Shown: positions 17,052 to 26,058 of the stretch, in pieces
Layout: each line of letters opens with the position of its first letter
Position numbering within the stretch: position 1 is the first letter of the stretch
DNA from: Candidatus Gastranaerophilales bacterium
Lineage (GTDB): Bacteria; Cyanobacteriota; Vampirovibrionia; Gastranaerophilales; CAJFVJ01
Direction: 5' to 3'
DNA length: 64,000 bases
Assembly: GCA_944323485.1 (NCBI GenBank)
Contig: CALUSR010000001.1
Location: forward strand, 1 to 64,000
Notes under the pieces: model-generated
What the model was told of the DNA's origin: nothing
The model's input: the letters and a program-made list of their open reading frames with translations, nothing else
Database searches by the model: none
Position numbers and translations under genes: made by a program

Positions 17052-18227
17052 TTATCTGGTGTTCCCAGCAAACTTTTTATCAATATTATCAAGACCGCTG
17101 TTATCTTTCAGTTCCGCATGTATTGTCTCTCCAATACCTGCATTATAGGTGTTTGATCCGAATTTAACATAAACTCTGTTTTTATTTATATCCAATATAC
17201 TAAATCCGGCGACAACATCCCCTTTCTTCACCATATAATCAGAACCCGATGCATTAACTATAGCTGATGCATTAGTCGGCTTATAAGGGTCAAACAAAAT
17301 TCCTGTCACCTTTATAGACATCAGCTTTTTAGCGGACTCATCAATATTAAATACATCATCAGGCGGGGGGAAATCTCCACTGAAGGCCTGATCATAAAAA
17401 GGTTTAAACGGATTTTCACGACCATGCCCGCCTATAGTAATAACAACTTTATCACTGTTATCTATAATATCTTTATTATTTATCGGCTTACGTGCAGCAC
17501 CTACCGGCTCATCCGGAGCAGTTTTTCTTTTTGATGCAGGAGCAGCTGACGGAGCAGAATCAGAATTGTTAGCTCCAACAGCAGCAGACGGAGTATTATT
17601 CCAATCCTGAGAAACATCAGGAAGATTATTTGCAGAATAAGACTCATCTCCAAAACTACCGAAATCACTCTCTGCTGAAGTAGTCTGACCGGCATTCTGC
17701 TGACTCAGAGCAGGCATATTCTGACTGATAAAACTAAAAACAGATGCGCCTATAATTATAGGAATAAGCGCCGAAAGAATCATCGATATAAGCCAGAAAA
17801 TAAAAATTCCCATAGTCCATTTTTTTTGGACAGAAACAAAGTGTTCAACACTTTCCCAGTTTTTATCCTGCCATGACCATCTGTTTCCTTTTACAAGGAA
17901 GATTATCATAATAATCAAATTTACTATCGGGCTTGAAATAAGCAATACAACACTTAACATAACAAGCGGAGTGTTGCTTGGATCGCCGTTCATCCCCGAA
18001 AAAGCCATAAAGATTACAGGAGCAAAGATTATTAAATTTACAGCAATAATAGCCAAAACCCTTGCAAACTTAACATTAAACAAGCCCCATATAAACGGCC
18101 AGAGAAAAGCACCCCAGTTAAGCTTTCTTACATCAGAAGGGAGATCATCCGCATCAACTTCTGTTTCATCAAGCTCAAGGTTATTTTCATTAAAATTTTC
18201 TTCTTCTAAATTAAATTCGTCAGACAT
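17052..18227 (-). CDS. Membrane protein with C-terminal GspC/PilP-like domain
   Basis: A 391-aa protein, probably the periplasmic connector to the secretin. The acidic N-terminus is followed by LNWGAFLWPFIWGLFN and several membrane helices (about 38-75, 83-110 and 130-165). A Ser/Ala/Pro-rich disordered linker covers about 170-245. The C-terminal domain (ENPFKPFYD; LMSIKVTGILFDPYKP; YMVKKGDVVAGFSILDINKNRVYVKFG) has the pattern of the PilP/GspC homology region, which binds secretin N-domains. Four-helix N-termini are not usual for PilP or GspC, which have one. It lies 46 bases before the secretin start and is preceded by a terminator, so it probably opens the operon. Confidence 0.75.
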   Translation of the reverse strand: MSDEFNLEEENFNENNLELDETEVDADDLPSDVRKLNWGAFLWPFIWGLFNVKFARVLAIIAVNLIIFAPVIFMAFSGMNGDPSNTPLVMLSVVLLISSPIVNLIIMIIFLVKGNRWSWQDKNWESVEHFVSVQKKWTMGIFIFWLISMILSALIPIIIGASVFSFISQNMPALSQQNAGQTTSAESDFGSFGDESYSANNLPDVSQDWNNTPSAAVGANNSDSAPSAAPASKRKTAPDEPVGAARKPINNKDIIDNSDKVVITIGGHGRENPFKPFYDQAFSGDFPPPDDVFNIDESAKKLMSIKVTGILFDPYKPTNASAIVNASGSDYMVKKGDVVAGFSILDINKNRVYVKFGSNTYNAGIGETIHAELKDNSGLDNIDKKFAGNTR

Positions 18228-18308
18228 TTTCCAACCACTAAATCTTATCCCTATACAATTCTATATTTTTCTTCTATTCTAATTATCCTCTAATTATATT
18301 ATATTTAC

Positions 18309-18353
18309 AAAAAAAGAACATATCTGTAACAAATGTTACGGATATGTTCTTTT
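18309..18353 (-). terminator. Terminator after the HEAT-like protein gene
   Basis: The long stem AAAAGAACATATC...GATATGTTCTTTT (18312-18324 with 18341-18353), plus inner GTAAC/GTTAC, is interrupted by a single T-G pair. Seven A (18309-18315) give the minus-strand U tract. It separates the gene ending at 18375 from the secretion operon beginning at 18227. Confidence 0.8.
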
Positions 18354-18374
18354 AAATAAGCCTAAAATGCTTTA

Positions 18375-19574
18375 CTAAGCGGCTTTTTCACCTTCAGGTT
18401 TTGATTCACCCTGCTTTACATTTTCAGGTTGCTGCACTCCTTCAGCAGCCTTTTCATCTGCCTTGGGTGCTTCTTCTTTTCCTGCTTCAACAGGAGCTGC
18501 AGCCTGAACAGGTTCACCTATTTTTGCTAAAGCATCTGTTGCCGCTTTTTTAACATTTTCGTCAGAATCCTGAGTTGCAAGAGTGAAGACGGTTTTTGCA
18601 ACATCTTTATCCTCAGGTCTTACTACATAAGATAAAGCGCTTATACCTGCTTCTCTAATCAATGCATTCGGATTATTCTTGATTGTATCTATTACCAAAT
18701 TGATTTCAGGCAGCTCATTTATTTTTGCAGGTTGCATACCCTGTGCCTGCAATTCTTGGTTCACTGCATCTCTGTAAGAATTTTGGAGAATAGCCAGTGT
18801 ATACAATGCATACTGTTTGTTCATTTCAGCAACTTCTTGAGGAGCAAGTTGTTCAGCTTTAGCCTGTTCTTCAGGAGTAAGCTGTTGACCGCCGAGAGCT
18901 TTTTCTCTCAAAGATGTTTGTTCTTGAGTCGGTGCTTCAAGGGTAGTTGTATCTTTATTAACTACCGATGCCAATCCTTTGAACGTATCAACAGCCAAAA
19001 GATTTGCTGCTTCAGGAGATTGTGTTTGTGCTGTTTCTGCTATTTTATTAATTGCATTGAACTGAGCTTCCAAATCATTGGAACCTAAATCCTGAACTAA
19101 TTTATTAACATCACTCCCTGGTTGCTGAACCGGAGTTGCTGCCGGTTGAGCGGCAGGAGCATCTGTTGCAACAGGAGCAGGCGGTACTTGAGTATCAACC
19201 TGTTGAGGAGTTTCAGGAGCTGTAGGTTGGTCTACAACTGCAGGCGGAACCTGCGGCATGGGAGGTTGTGCTGCCGGTGCCTGAGGCACAGAAACAGGTG
19301 CCGGCATAGTCATCGGCATCTGAGGCTGAAACGGTTGAACATACGGATACATCATTCCGTTCGGATTATAAACGGATGATTGAGGATATGTATAATAAGG
19401 TTGAGCACCCGCTTCGTTTGGAGCACTTCCATATGCTTTTGGTTCTATAAGCTCAATTTTAACAGCATTAACTTCCTGTGCTGCCTTCTGTTGTTGAGGC
19501 TGCGATGTAATGACAGGATTCATCGTATAAGGCTGTCCCATTGTTTGCTGATACGGATTGATGTTGGTGGTCAT
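18375..19574 (-). CDS. Pro/Gln-rich protein with HEAT-like repeats
   Basis: A 399-aa protein of unknown function. Residues 1-150 are low-complexity, rich in Pro, Gln and Ala (many PQ, PAAQP and VPPAP runs), with no signal peptide or membrane helix. The rest is helical and reads as HEAT/ARM-type repeats: NDLEAQFNAINKIAETAQ, NPNALIREAGISALSYVV and SDENVKKAATDALAKIGEP. Between them is a Gln/Glu-rich linker. The last 35 residues are charged and disordered. A role as scaffold or adaptor is likely from the architecture, but no partner is evident. The gene is flanked by strong terminators on its 3' side and beyond its 5' side, so it is transcribed alone. Confidence 0.7.
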   Translation of the reverse strand: MTTNINPYQQTMGQPYTMNPVITSQPQQQKAAQEVNAVKIELIEPKAYGSAPNEAGAQPYYTYPQSSVYNPNGMMYPYVQPFQPQMPMTMPAPVSVPQAPAAQPPMPQVPPAVVDQPTAPETPQQVDTQVPPAPVATDAPAAQPAATPVQQPGSDVNKLVQDLGSNDLEAQFNAINKIAETAQTQSPEAANLLAVDTFKGLASVVNKDTTTLEAPTQEQTSLREKALGGQQLTPEEQAKAEQLAPQEVAEMNKQYALYTLAILQNSYRDAVNQELQAQGMQPAKINELPEINLVIDTIKNNPNALIREAGISALSYVVRPEDKDVAKTVFTLATQDSDENVKKAATDALAKIGEPVQAAAPVEAGKEEAPKADEKAAEGVQQPENVKQGESKPEGEKAA

Positions 19575-19696
19575 ATAATCTTCCCCTTATAAAATATTGT
19601 CTTAAAGAATCTTTCTTTCACTACCTACTATACTAATTAAAAAGTTGTAAAAAAAAACAAATTGCTATTTTTTTTTAAAATATTAATTTTTATTAC

Positions 19697-19725
19697 AAAA
19701 GAGCCTGTATTGCTACAGGCTCTTT
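19697..19725 (-). terminator. Terminator of surE
   Basis: AAAGAGCCTGTA (19698-19709) pairs perfectly with TACAGGCTCTTT (19714-19725) around a TTGC loop. It follows the surE stop (19758) and has an AT-rich left flank for minus-strand release. Confidence 0.8.
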
Positions 19726-19757
19726 GCATAGGTTTTCAAATTTTTCCGTTACGTAAA

Positions 19758-20555
19758 CTAAATCCAATCACATTTTCCGTCCGCACATAAAATTTTTGTC
19801 AAATCAGGCATGATTTCTTCATAAGTGAGTTCAAATGTAATAGGAGTTATTGATACTTTATTATTTCTTATTGCATTAATGTCGGTACCTTCTACAGCAT
19901 CAGACTTGATAACTTCTCCCGCCATCCAGTAATAAGTCTTACCTCTCGGATCTACTCTTTTTTCGTATGTATCGGTGTACATTCTGGTTCCGAGTTTTGT
20001 TATGGCAACTCCAGCTATATCAGAGTTATCCATAAGATAAGGCACGTTAACATTCAAGATTGTCTTCTCGGGCAAAGATAAATCTTTTATTTTCGGTATC
20101 AGCTTCGCCACAAAATTAGCGGCATAATGAAAATACTCAAGCCCGTCGTTAATCGGATTTGCAAGAGATACGGCAATACTCGGATATCCCATCATTGCAC
20201 CCTCAAGAGCAGCACTGACTGTTCCGGAATAAAGTATATCAGCTCCCAAATTCGGCCCATGGTTTATTCCCGATAAAACCAAATCCGGTTTTTCATGTTC
20301 TTCCAAAACAGCATTCAGAGCTATCTTTACACAATCTCCCGGAGTTCCCGTAACCATCCAGCAACGTTTTGCCCCAAACATAGCAGGCAGCTCTTCTACT
20401 CTCAATGGAGAATGCAATGTAAGAGAATGCCCTGCTGCCGAACGTTCACGATCAGGAGCAACTACATACAACTCATGCTTCAGTGAAAGACGTTCTATCA
20501 ACGCCCGAATCCCGCTAGCATGTATCCCGTCATCATTTGAAATCAAAATTTTCAT
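19758..20555 (-). CDS. surE: 5'/3'-nucleotidase SurE
   Basis: A 265-aa metal-dependent nucleoside monophosphate phosphatase (survival protein E). The N-terminus MKILISNDDGIHASGI carries the metal-binding Asp8-Asp9. Other family blocks are VVAPDRERSAAGHSLTL, VTGTPGDCVKIAL, LVLSGINHGPNLGADILYSGTVSAALEGAMMG and IAVSLA. The length matches the family. It sits alone with its own terminator; no pcm or rpoS neighbour is present, unlike in proteobacteria. Confidence 0.96.
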   Translation of the reverse strand: MKILISNDDGIHASGIRALIERLSLKHELYVVAPDRERSAAGHSLTLHSPLRVEELPAMFGAKRCWMVTGTPGDCVKIALNAVLEEHEKPDLVLSGINHGPNLGADILYSGTVSAALEGAMMGYPSIAVSLANPINDGLEYFHYAANFVAKLIPKIKDLSLPEKTILNVNVPYLMDNSDIAGVAITKLGTRMYTDTYEKRVDPRGKTYYWMAGEVIKSDAVEGTDINAIRNNKVSITPITFELTYEEIMPDLTKILCADGKCDWI

Positions 20556-20615
20556 AAGTTCATCCTCTTAAACACCTGTCCTGCTAAATATATATATACC
20601 CTCTTTGCTTGCTGT

Positions 20616-20819
20616 CTAATCAAGAAAGTACTTTTGAGCATATTTAATAAAATTTTTTATAGATCTGTCATATGTCCGCTCTCCCTCTTCAGGGAAAAAA
20701 CACCCGGGAATTTCACCGTTTTCACGATGGTGTGCTACACATTCACAGCATATCCCGCTTTTCGGACAACCATAAGAACATGTACATGCCAATCTGTTTT
20801 GTTCTGCCTTACATTCCAT
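20616..20819 (-). CDS. Small Cys-rich protein, DUF6485-like
   Basis: A 67-aa protein with seven cysteines and a CSYGCPKSGICCECVAHHRENGEIPGCFFP core, then RTYDRSIKNFIKYA. I recognise this as the pattern of the DUF6485 family of small, presumably metal-binding cytosolic proteins whose biochemical role is unknown. The GGGAGG ribosome-binding site (about 20826-20831) is strong. Upstream is a leader with its own promoter and a terminator hairpin, so expression may be controlled by attenuation, unless that transcript is a separate sRNA. Confidence 0.8.
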   Translation of the reverse strand: MECKAEQNRLACTCSYGCPKSGICCECVAHHRENGEIPGCFFPEEGERTYDRSIKNFIKYAQKYFLD

Positions 20820-20884
20820 TACCGCCTCCCGAAATAAATAAAATGTTATATATATTTATATTCTATCAATATTTATTTAATAAA

Positions 20885-20918
20885 ACAAAATAAAAAACAC
20901 CATTACTGATAATGGTGT
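20885..20918 (-). terminator. Terminator upstream of the DUF6485-like gene
   Basis: CACCATTA/TAATGGTG with loop CTGA (20898-20917) is followed on the minus strand by TTTTTTATTTTG. No protein gene on the minus strand precedes it. Confidence 0.75.
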
Positions 20919-21003
20919 AAATTTCTGCTTTTCTATAATCTCTTCTTCCTGTTTTTTATTGCTGTTTATAAAAATTAATTGAAATAACAAGTGTTTATTC
21001 TAC
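20885..21003 (-). ncRNA. Candidate small RNA or attenuator leader upstream of the DUF6485-like gene
   Basis: On the minus strand a consensus promoter (-35 TTGACA at 21032-21037, -10 TAGAAT at 21010-21015, spacer 16) predicts a start near 21003. The transcript would end at a terminator (20897-20918 plus U tract) after about 110 nt. No convincing ORF is inside it. The DUF6485-like gene starts 78 bases beyond the terminator on the same strand. It could therefore be an independent sRNA or a leader whose readthrough controls that gene. I do not recognise it as a known riboswitch class. Confidence 0.4.
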
Positions 21004-21009
21004 ACTTTT

Positions 21010-21037
21010 ATTCTATCCGGAAAAATTTTTATGTCAA
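21010..21037 (-). promoter_or_regulatory. Sigma70-like promoter for the leader/sRNA
   Basis: TTGACA (21032-21037) and TAGAAT (21010-21015) on the minus strand have a 16-base spacer. A palindrome AAGTGT-N7-ACACTT (20989-21007) covers the predicted start site and could be an operator. Confidence 0.6.
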
Positions 21038-21115
21038 TAATCTTTATGAATAAATTTTGCATTAATCTCAAAAATGATAAAATTAATAAATTAATTATAT
21101 ATATGGAAATATCTT

Positions 21116-21811
21116 ATGAAAAAAAGAGATAAAGCACGCCTTGGATGTCTGCTTTTTATGGCAATAATAATTATATTTATAAAGCTGATAAATATAATTA
21201 TTATAAATGTACAAAATAATCAAAAATCAAAACTGTATCAAACAACACTGCAGAGTCTTAACCATTCAATCAGCAACTACGTCATTAAAAATACAAACTT
21301 CGACAGCAAAAAGATTCTATCAGTAGAAAAGTCGCTCATGTCTATGGAAAATTTCACAGACATATATGCAAACTGGGGCGAGTTTTTTGAAAACAATCTG
21401 ATAACAAAAGACGGAGAAAAAATAGAAATAAAATATATCAACAAAGAAACAGGAGATATATATCTTCAAAACGGAATAAAATTTCTCTCTATAGCTAACA
21501 GCAAACAAACATGCTCAGCGAAATGCTACTGTATAATCGAAGTTGACTTAAACGGCGATAAAGCTCCAAATGCCCACAGCATAATCAAAAAAGGAAAAGT
21601 CAAAAAACTAAACGACAGATTTTTCATAATCATCCTCGACTACGGAGCACTCCCCTATATCCCGTCAAGATATAAACTTCAAGACCATGCCTGTATAAAG
21701 CAAATTTTTGAACCCAAAGAAATAAATTTGAATGATGCAGAAGAAGAAACTCGGTTTATGCTGCCTGAGAAAAAACGTCCCAAAGGAACAAAAAATATCA
21801 AATTTGACTAA
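21116..21811 (+). CDS. Single-pass membrane protein, pilin-like without a prepilin cleavage motif
   Basis: A 231-aa protein of unknown function. A basic N-terminus (KKRDKARLGC) precedes one hydrophobic helix (about 12-31), then a soluble domain. The segment CYCIIEVDLNGDKAPN resembles the D-x-NG-x-x-x-PN stretch found in pilin/pseudopilin-like secreted proteins, and a Cys pair (residues 138 and 142) lies just before it. However, there is no GFTLIE-type peptidase site at the N-terminus, so it is probably not a processed pseudopilin. The C-terminus is Lys/Glu-rich. It is transcribed alone before the str operon. Confidence 0.6.
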   Translation: MKKRDKARLGCLLFMAIIIIFIKLINIIIINVQNNQKSKLYQTTLQSLNHSISNYVIKNTNFDSKKILSVEKSLMSMENFTDIYANWGEFFENNLITKDGEKIEIKYINKETGDIYLQNGIKFLSIANSKQTCSAKCYCIIEVDLNGDKAPNAHSIIKKGKVKKLNDRFFIIILDYGALPYIPSRYKLQDHACIKQIFEPKEINLNDAEEETRFMLPEKKRPKGTKNIKFD

Positions 21812-21962
21812 ATACAATGAGTTAAAGATAAGTTATTAAACAAAATTAAAAATTTAATAATATTGTAAAGAAGTGTATATTTTTCTAAAAAAATTTCCCC
21901 AAAAATCAACGTCAAAAAACAAAAACCGTTGACAGTAAATTTTGGTTGTAGTTTGATAGATA

Positions 21963-21980
21963 TACTTCTTATCGGAAGTA
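21963..21980 (+). promoter_or_regulatory. Hairpin in the rpsL leader
   Basis: TACTTC/GAAGTA arms (21963-21968, 21975-21980) with a 6-base loop lie about 55 bases before rpsL. A -35-like TTGACA is further upstream (about 21930), with no clear -10 at the right spacing. The hairpin may be a regulatory leader of the ribosomal operon. Confidence 0.3.
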
Positions 21981-22033
21981 CTGGATTAATTTGAGAAAAA
22001 ATAAACAACAAAATAAAGGATAAAGGAGACAAA

Positions 22034-22408
22034 ATGCCTACAATTAATCAGTTGATATCCAACGAACGTAAAAAAATGGCAAAGAAAACAAAATCACCTG
22101 CCATGATGAACTGTCCTCAAAGAAGAGGAGTTTGTACAAGAGTTTATACAACAACTCCTAAAAAACCGAACTCGGCTTTGAGAAAAGTGGCAAGGGTTAG
22201 ATTGACAAACGGTTTTGAAGTATCAGCTTACATCCCGGGAATCGGACACAACCTTCAAGAACACTCTGTAGTGCTGATTAGAGGCGGAAGGGTAAAAGAC
22301 CTGCCTGGTGTAAGATATCACATTATAAGAGGCACCCTTGATACTGCCGGCGTTGCAAACAGAGCACAGGGCAGAAGCAAATACGGTGCAAAAAGAGCTA
22401 AAAAATAA
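22034..22408 (+). CDS. rpsL: 30S ribosomal protein S12
   Basis: A 124-aa universal ribosomal protein of the decoding centre. [34 protein letters not shown] and [17 protein letters not shown] are all typical. The lysines in [11 protein letters not shown], whose changes give streptomycin resistance, are the normal residues. The AAAGGAG ribosome-binding site is strong. It is first in the rpsL-rpsG-fusA operon. Confidence 0.99.
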   Translation: MPTINQLISNERKKMAKKTKSPAMMNCPQRRGVCTRVYTTTPKKPNSALRKVARVRLTNGFEVSAYIPGIGHNLQEHSVVLIRGGRVKDLPGVRYHIIRGTLDTAGVANRAQGRSKYGAKRAKK

Positions 22409-22429
22409 TTAACTAAAAGGAAGTAAAAA

Positions 22430-22900
22430 ATGCCAAGAAAACCAAGACATCAAAAAAGAGTTCCGCTTCCTGATCCGGTTTATAACAGTGTTGATATATC
22501 TAGATTTATAAACAGATTGATGAGACGCGGTAAAAAAAGCCTGGCTGAAAAGATTTTCTACACAGCTATGGACAGAATACATGAAAAAACAAAAGAAGAA
22601 TCAATCGAAGTATTCCAGAAAGCTATCAAAAACGTTACTCCGTTAATTGAAGTTAAAGCCAGAAGAATCGGTGGTTCTACATATCAGGTTCCTATCGAAG
22701 TTAAACCCGATAGAGGAGCAGCACTCGGAACAACTTGGATTATCCAATATGCAAAGGCAAGAGGTGGAAAGTCTATGGTTGATAAGCTCGTTGCTGAAAT
22801 TCTTGATGCAGCTAACGGAACGGGTTCTTCGGTTAAGAAAAAAGAAGATACTCACAAAATGGCTGAAGCTAACAAAGCTTTCGCTCATTACAGATATTAA
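22430..22900 (+). CDS. rpsG: 30S ribosomal protein S7
   Basis: A 156-aa small-subunit head protein that binds the 3' domain of 16S rRNA. MPRKPRHQKRVPLPDPVY, INRLMRRGKKSLAEKIFY, VEVKARRIGGSTYQVPIEV and the C-terminal KMAEANKAFAHYRY identify it. It lies 21 bases after rpsL with an AAGGAAG ribosome-binding site. Confidence 0.99.
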   Translation: MPRKPRHQKRVPLPDPVYNSVDISRFINRLMRRGKKSLAEKIFYTAMDRIHEKTKEESIEVFQKAIKNVTPLIEVKARRIGGSTYQVPIEVKPDRGAALGTTWIIQYAKARGGKSMVDKLVAEILDAANGTGSSVKKKEDTHKMAEANKAFAHYRY

Positions 22901-22918
22901 TCTTTTTAAAAATCAGAC

Positions 22919-22974
22919 TATGCCATACCCTCAGACCTTTGTCTTATTCGGATAAAGAAAGAGAGTATGGCATA
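22919..22974 (+). other. Long hairpin between rpsG and fusA
   Basis: TATGCCATAC (22919-22928) pairs with GTATGGCATA (22965-22974), with further partial pairing inside (CTTTGTCTTAT against ATAAAGAAAG). It is followed by ATTTTAAAAAAG, a weak U tract. It may be a partial terminator, an RNA-processing site or a regulatory element that separates ribosomal proteins from EF-G. Confidence 0.55.
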
Positions 22975-23025
22975 ATTTTAAAAAAGAAGTACGTAAATTT
23001 AGTATAAGTAAAGAGGATTACAAAA

Positions 23026-25113
23026 GTGGCTAGAACGACAAAATTGCAAAATATCAGAAATATAGGTATTGCAGCTCACATCGATGCCGGAAAAACAACA
23101 ACTACAGAACGTATTCTGTTCTTTACCGGTAAAATCCACAAAGTCGGTGAAGTCCACGAAGGGACAGCTGTTACCGACTGGATGGAACAAGAAAGAGAAC
23201 GTGGTATCACAATCACTTCAGCAGCTGTCACAAGCTTCTGGAAAGGTCACCAAATCAACATCATCGATACCCCCGGACACGTTGACTTCACTATCGAAGT
23301 TGAACGTTCAATGAGAGTTCTTGACGGTGTTGTCGCTGTTTTCTGCGCTGTAGGCGGTGTTCAATCACAATCAGAAACAGTCTGGAGACAAGCTAACAGA
23401 TACAAAGTTCCGAGAATGGTTTTCGTCAACAAAATGGACAGAACCGGTGCAAACTTCTTCAGAGTAGTTGACCAGATCAGAGACAGACTGCAAGGAAACG
23501 CTTTCCCTATTCAAGTTCCGATAGGGTCTGAAGACAGCTTCAGAGGTCTTGTAGATATTATCGAACAAAAAGCAGAAATCTATACAAATGATATAGGAAC
23601 AGACATCAAAGAAGAAGAAGTTCCTGAAGATTTGAAAGAAATCGTCGCTCAAAAAAGAGAAGAACTTATCGAAGCAGTTGCTGAATGCGATGATGAACTC
23701 ATGATGAAATATCTAGAAGGAGAAGAAATTACTCCTGATGAAATCAGAAAAGCTCTGAGAACAGCTACCTGCCAGAACAAAGTTATACCTGTTCTCTGCG
23801 GAACAGCGTTCAAAAACAAAGGTATTCAGCTTCTTTTGGATGCTGTAGTAAACTACCTCCCATCACCGACAGATGTAGAAGCTATCAAAGGGGAACTGCC
23901 TGATGGAACTCAAGCAGAAAGAAAGAACGATGATAACGAACCTTTTGCGGCTCTCGCTTTCAAAATTATGACTGACCCGTATGTAGGCAGACTTACGTTT
24001 ATCAGAGTTTACAGCGGCGTTCTCAAATCTGGAAGCTATGTACTCAATGCAACAACAGGAAATAAAGAGCGTATCAGCCGTATAGTACAGATGAATGCTG
24101 ATGACAGAACAGAAATATCAGAAATCTACGCAGGCGATATCTGTGCGGTAGTCGGTCTTAAGAGTACAACAACAGGTGATACTCTTTGTGATGAATCAAA
24201 ACCGATTATTCTCGAAAGAATGTCATTCCCTGAACCGGTTATCTCGGTTGCTATCGAACCGAAAACAAAAGCTGACCAGGAAAAAATGTCTATCGCACTC
24301 GGCAAACTTGCAGAAGAAGACCCGTCCTTCAGAGTTAAAACAGACCAGGAAACAGGCCAAACAATTATCTCCGGTATGGGCGAACTTCACCTCGAAATTA
24401 TCGTTGACAGATTGTTGAGAGAATTCAAAGTTCAAGCTAACGTCGGTAAACCACAGGTTGCTTACCGTGAAACTATTACAGGCAGTGCTGAACAAGATTC
24501 TAAATTCATCAGACAATCAGGTGGTCGTGGTCAATACGGTCACGTTAAAGTTAAAATCGAGCCTGCTGAACCAAATCAGGGCTTTGTATTCGAAAACAAA
24601 ATCGTCGGTGGTGCTATCCCGAAAGAATACATCGAACCAGCAAGAAAAGGTATGGAAGAAGCACTCCTCGGCGGTGTCCTCGCAGGATACGAAGTTATCG
24701 ACGTTAAAGTCACTCTCTTCGACGGTTCTTACCACGATGTCGACTCTTCAGAAATGGCATTCAAAATCGCAGGTTCTATGGCAATGAAAGACGGTATCAA
24801 AAAAGCTAAACCGGTCCTTCTCGAACCTATGATGAAAGTCGAAATCGAAGTCCCTGAAGAATATACAGGTGACATCATCGGTGATATATCTTCAAGACGC
24901 GGTCGTATTGAAGGTATGGAAATGATTGAAGGAACAGGCATGCAAAAAGTTAATGCCATCGTTCCTCTCGCTGAAATGTTCGGTTATGCAACAGATATCA
25001 GAAGCAACACTCAAGGCCGCGGTACTTTCTCTATGGAATTCAAAAACTACGAACAAGTACCGACAAACATCGCAGCAGAAATTATCGAAAAAGCAAACGG
25101 CGCAAAAGCCTAA
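23026..25113 (+). CDS. fusA: Translation elongation factor G
   Basis: A 695-aa ribosomal translocase GTPase. [15 protein letters not shown] (P loop), RGITITSAA (switch I), DTPGHVDFT (G3) and VNKMDR (G4) are present, followed by domains II-V to the end ([28 protein letters not shown]). The GTG start at 23026 has an AGAGGAT site upstream. Unlike in most bacteria, no tuf gene follows; a strong terminator closes the operon. Confidence 0.99.
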   Translation: MARTTKLQNIRNIGIAAHIDAGKTTTTERILFFTGKIHKVGEVHEGTAVTDWMEQERERGITITSAAVTSFWKGHQINIIDTPGHVDFTIEVERSMRVLDGVVAVFCAVGGVQSQSETVWRQANRYKVPRMVFVNKMDRTGANFFRVVDQIRDRLQGNAFPIQVPIGSEDSFRGLVDIIEQKAEIYTNDIGTDIKEEEVPEDLKEIVAQKREELIEAVAECDDELMMKYLEGEEITPDEIRKALRTATCQNKVIPVLCGTAFKNKGIQLLLDAVVNYLPSPTDVEAIKGELPDGTQAERKNDDNEPFAALAFKIMTDPYVGRLTFIRVYSGVLKSGSYVLNATTGNKERISRIVQMNADDRTEISEIYAGDICAVVGLKSTTTGDTLCDESKPIILERMSFPEPVISVAIEPKTKADQEKMSIALGKLAEEDPSFRVKTDQETGQTIISGMGELHLEIIVDRLLREFKVQANVGKPQVAYRETITGSAEQDSKFIRQSGGRGQYGHVKVKIEPAEPNQGFVFENKIVGGAIPKEYIEPARKGMEEALLGGVLAGYEVIDVKVTLFDGSYHDVDSSEMAFKIAGSMAMKDGIKKAKPVLLEPMMKVEIEVPEEYTGDIIGDISSRRGRIEGMEMIEGTGMQKVNAIVPLAEMFGYATDIRSNTQGRGTFSMEFKNYEQVPTNIAAEIIEKANGAKA

Positions 25114-25132
25114 GCTATTTGATAAACAACTT

Positions 25133-25166
25133 AAAAAAGGTTCCTTTTTTCAAAGGAACCTTTTTT
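25133..25166. terminator. Bidirectional terminator between fusA and the EamA gene
   Basis: AAAAAAGGTTCCTTT (25133-25147) and AAAGGAACCTTTTTT (25152-25166) form a 15-bp perfect stem. A and T tracts on the two sides serve both convergent genes. Confidence 0.9.
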
Positions 25167-25170
25167 ATTC

Positions 25171-26058
25171 TCAAATTTCTTTTTTTGAAAAGTCATGCTC
25201 AGAAATAAACAAACCAAATATTGTAAACACCATGCCCGCCCATGCAAGATAAGTTATATTTTCCTTTAAAATCAAAGATGAAGTGATGACTGTGATGACA
25301 GGAATAGCATAGATATACCCGTTGACTTTGACAGCACCAAGAATTTTTAATGCTTTATTCCAGCTCGAAAAACAAATGGCAGAAGCACCAAATCCAAGAT
25401 ATAAAAAGTTAAATATATCAACAGCATCTAAAAGCTTATAGTCATTCGGATGAAAATCTATCAGCATAACAGGAACCATAAAAAGAAGCCCGTAGAAAAA
25501 AGTCCTTCTTGTCACCTGAACAGTTGGAATTCCAAAGCCACCTATTCTTTTCATCAAAATAGAATACACAGCCCACAAAAAAGAAGCTGATAGAGCAAGG
25601 AAATCGCCTATAGGATTTAATTTTAAAATTGAAACACCATTAAAATTTATTAATCCTATACCAATCATCGCAAGTAAAAAACCAAACATAAATCGCTTCT
25701 TCAATCTTTCCTTAAATACAAAAGAAGCAAGAACAGCCGTAAAAAAAGGAGATGTGGACATAATTATTCCTACATTTGATGCATATGAAAAACAAAGAGC
25801 AATATTTTCAAAAAGAAAATAAAGAGTTACCCCGCTCAAACCGGCCAAAGCAAAATAAATCTCCCGATACCTGCCGCAAAACTTCAAAGCATGAGGATAT
25901 ATTGCCCATAAAGCGAAAAAACCTAATAAAAAACGGGTAAACAAAATTTCAATAGGAGAAAAATCATTCAATAGAATTTTCGTCGAAATAAAAGTCGTTC
26001 CCCATATAAAAATGGTAACCAATGCAAGTATATGCCCCGTCGATTCTTTTTTGTCCAA
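25171..26058 (-). CDS. EamA/DMT-family transporter
   Basis: A 295-aa inner-membrane protein with about ten helices and two EamA repeats. The first begins HILALVTIFIWGTTFISTKILL with the FSPIEILFTRFLLGFFALW segment. The second covers about 150-285 (GDFLALSASFLWAVYSILMKRI and AIPVITVITSSLILKENITYLAWAGMVFTIFG). The WGTTF and PxxxxxxRF signatures are family hallmarks. The substrate is unknown. It is not closely similar to the other EamA protein at 6400-7305. Confidence 0.88.
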   Translation of the reverse strand: MDKKESTGHILALVTIFIWGTTFISTKILLNDFSPIEILFTRFLLGFFALWAIYPHALKFCGRYREIYFALAGLSGVTLYFLFENIALCFSYASNVGIIMSTSPFFTAVLASFVFKERLKKRFMFGFLLAMIGIGLINFNGVSILKLNPIGDFLALSASFLWAVYSILMKRIGGFGIPTVQVTRRTFFYGLLFMVPVMLIDFHPNDYKLLDAVDIFNFLYLGFGASAICFSSWNKALKILGAVKVNGYIYAIPVITVITSSLILKENITYLAWAGMVFTIFGLFISEHDFSKKEI

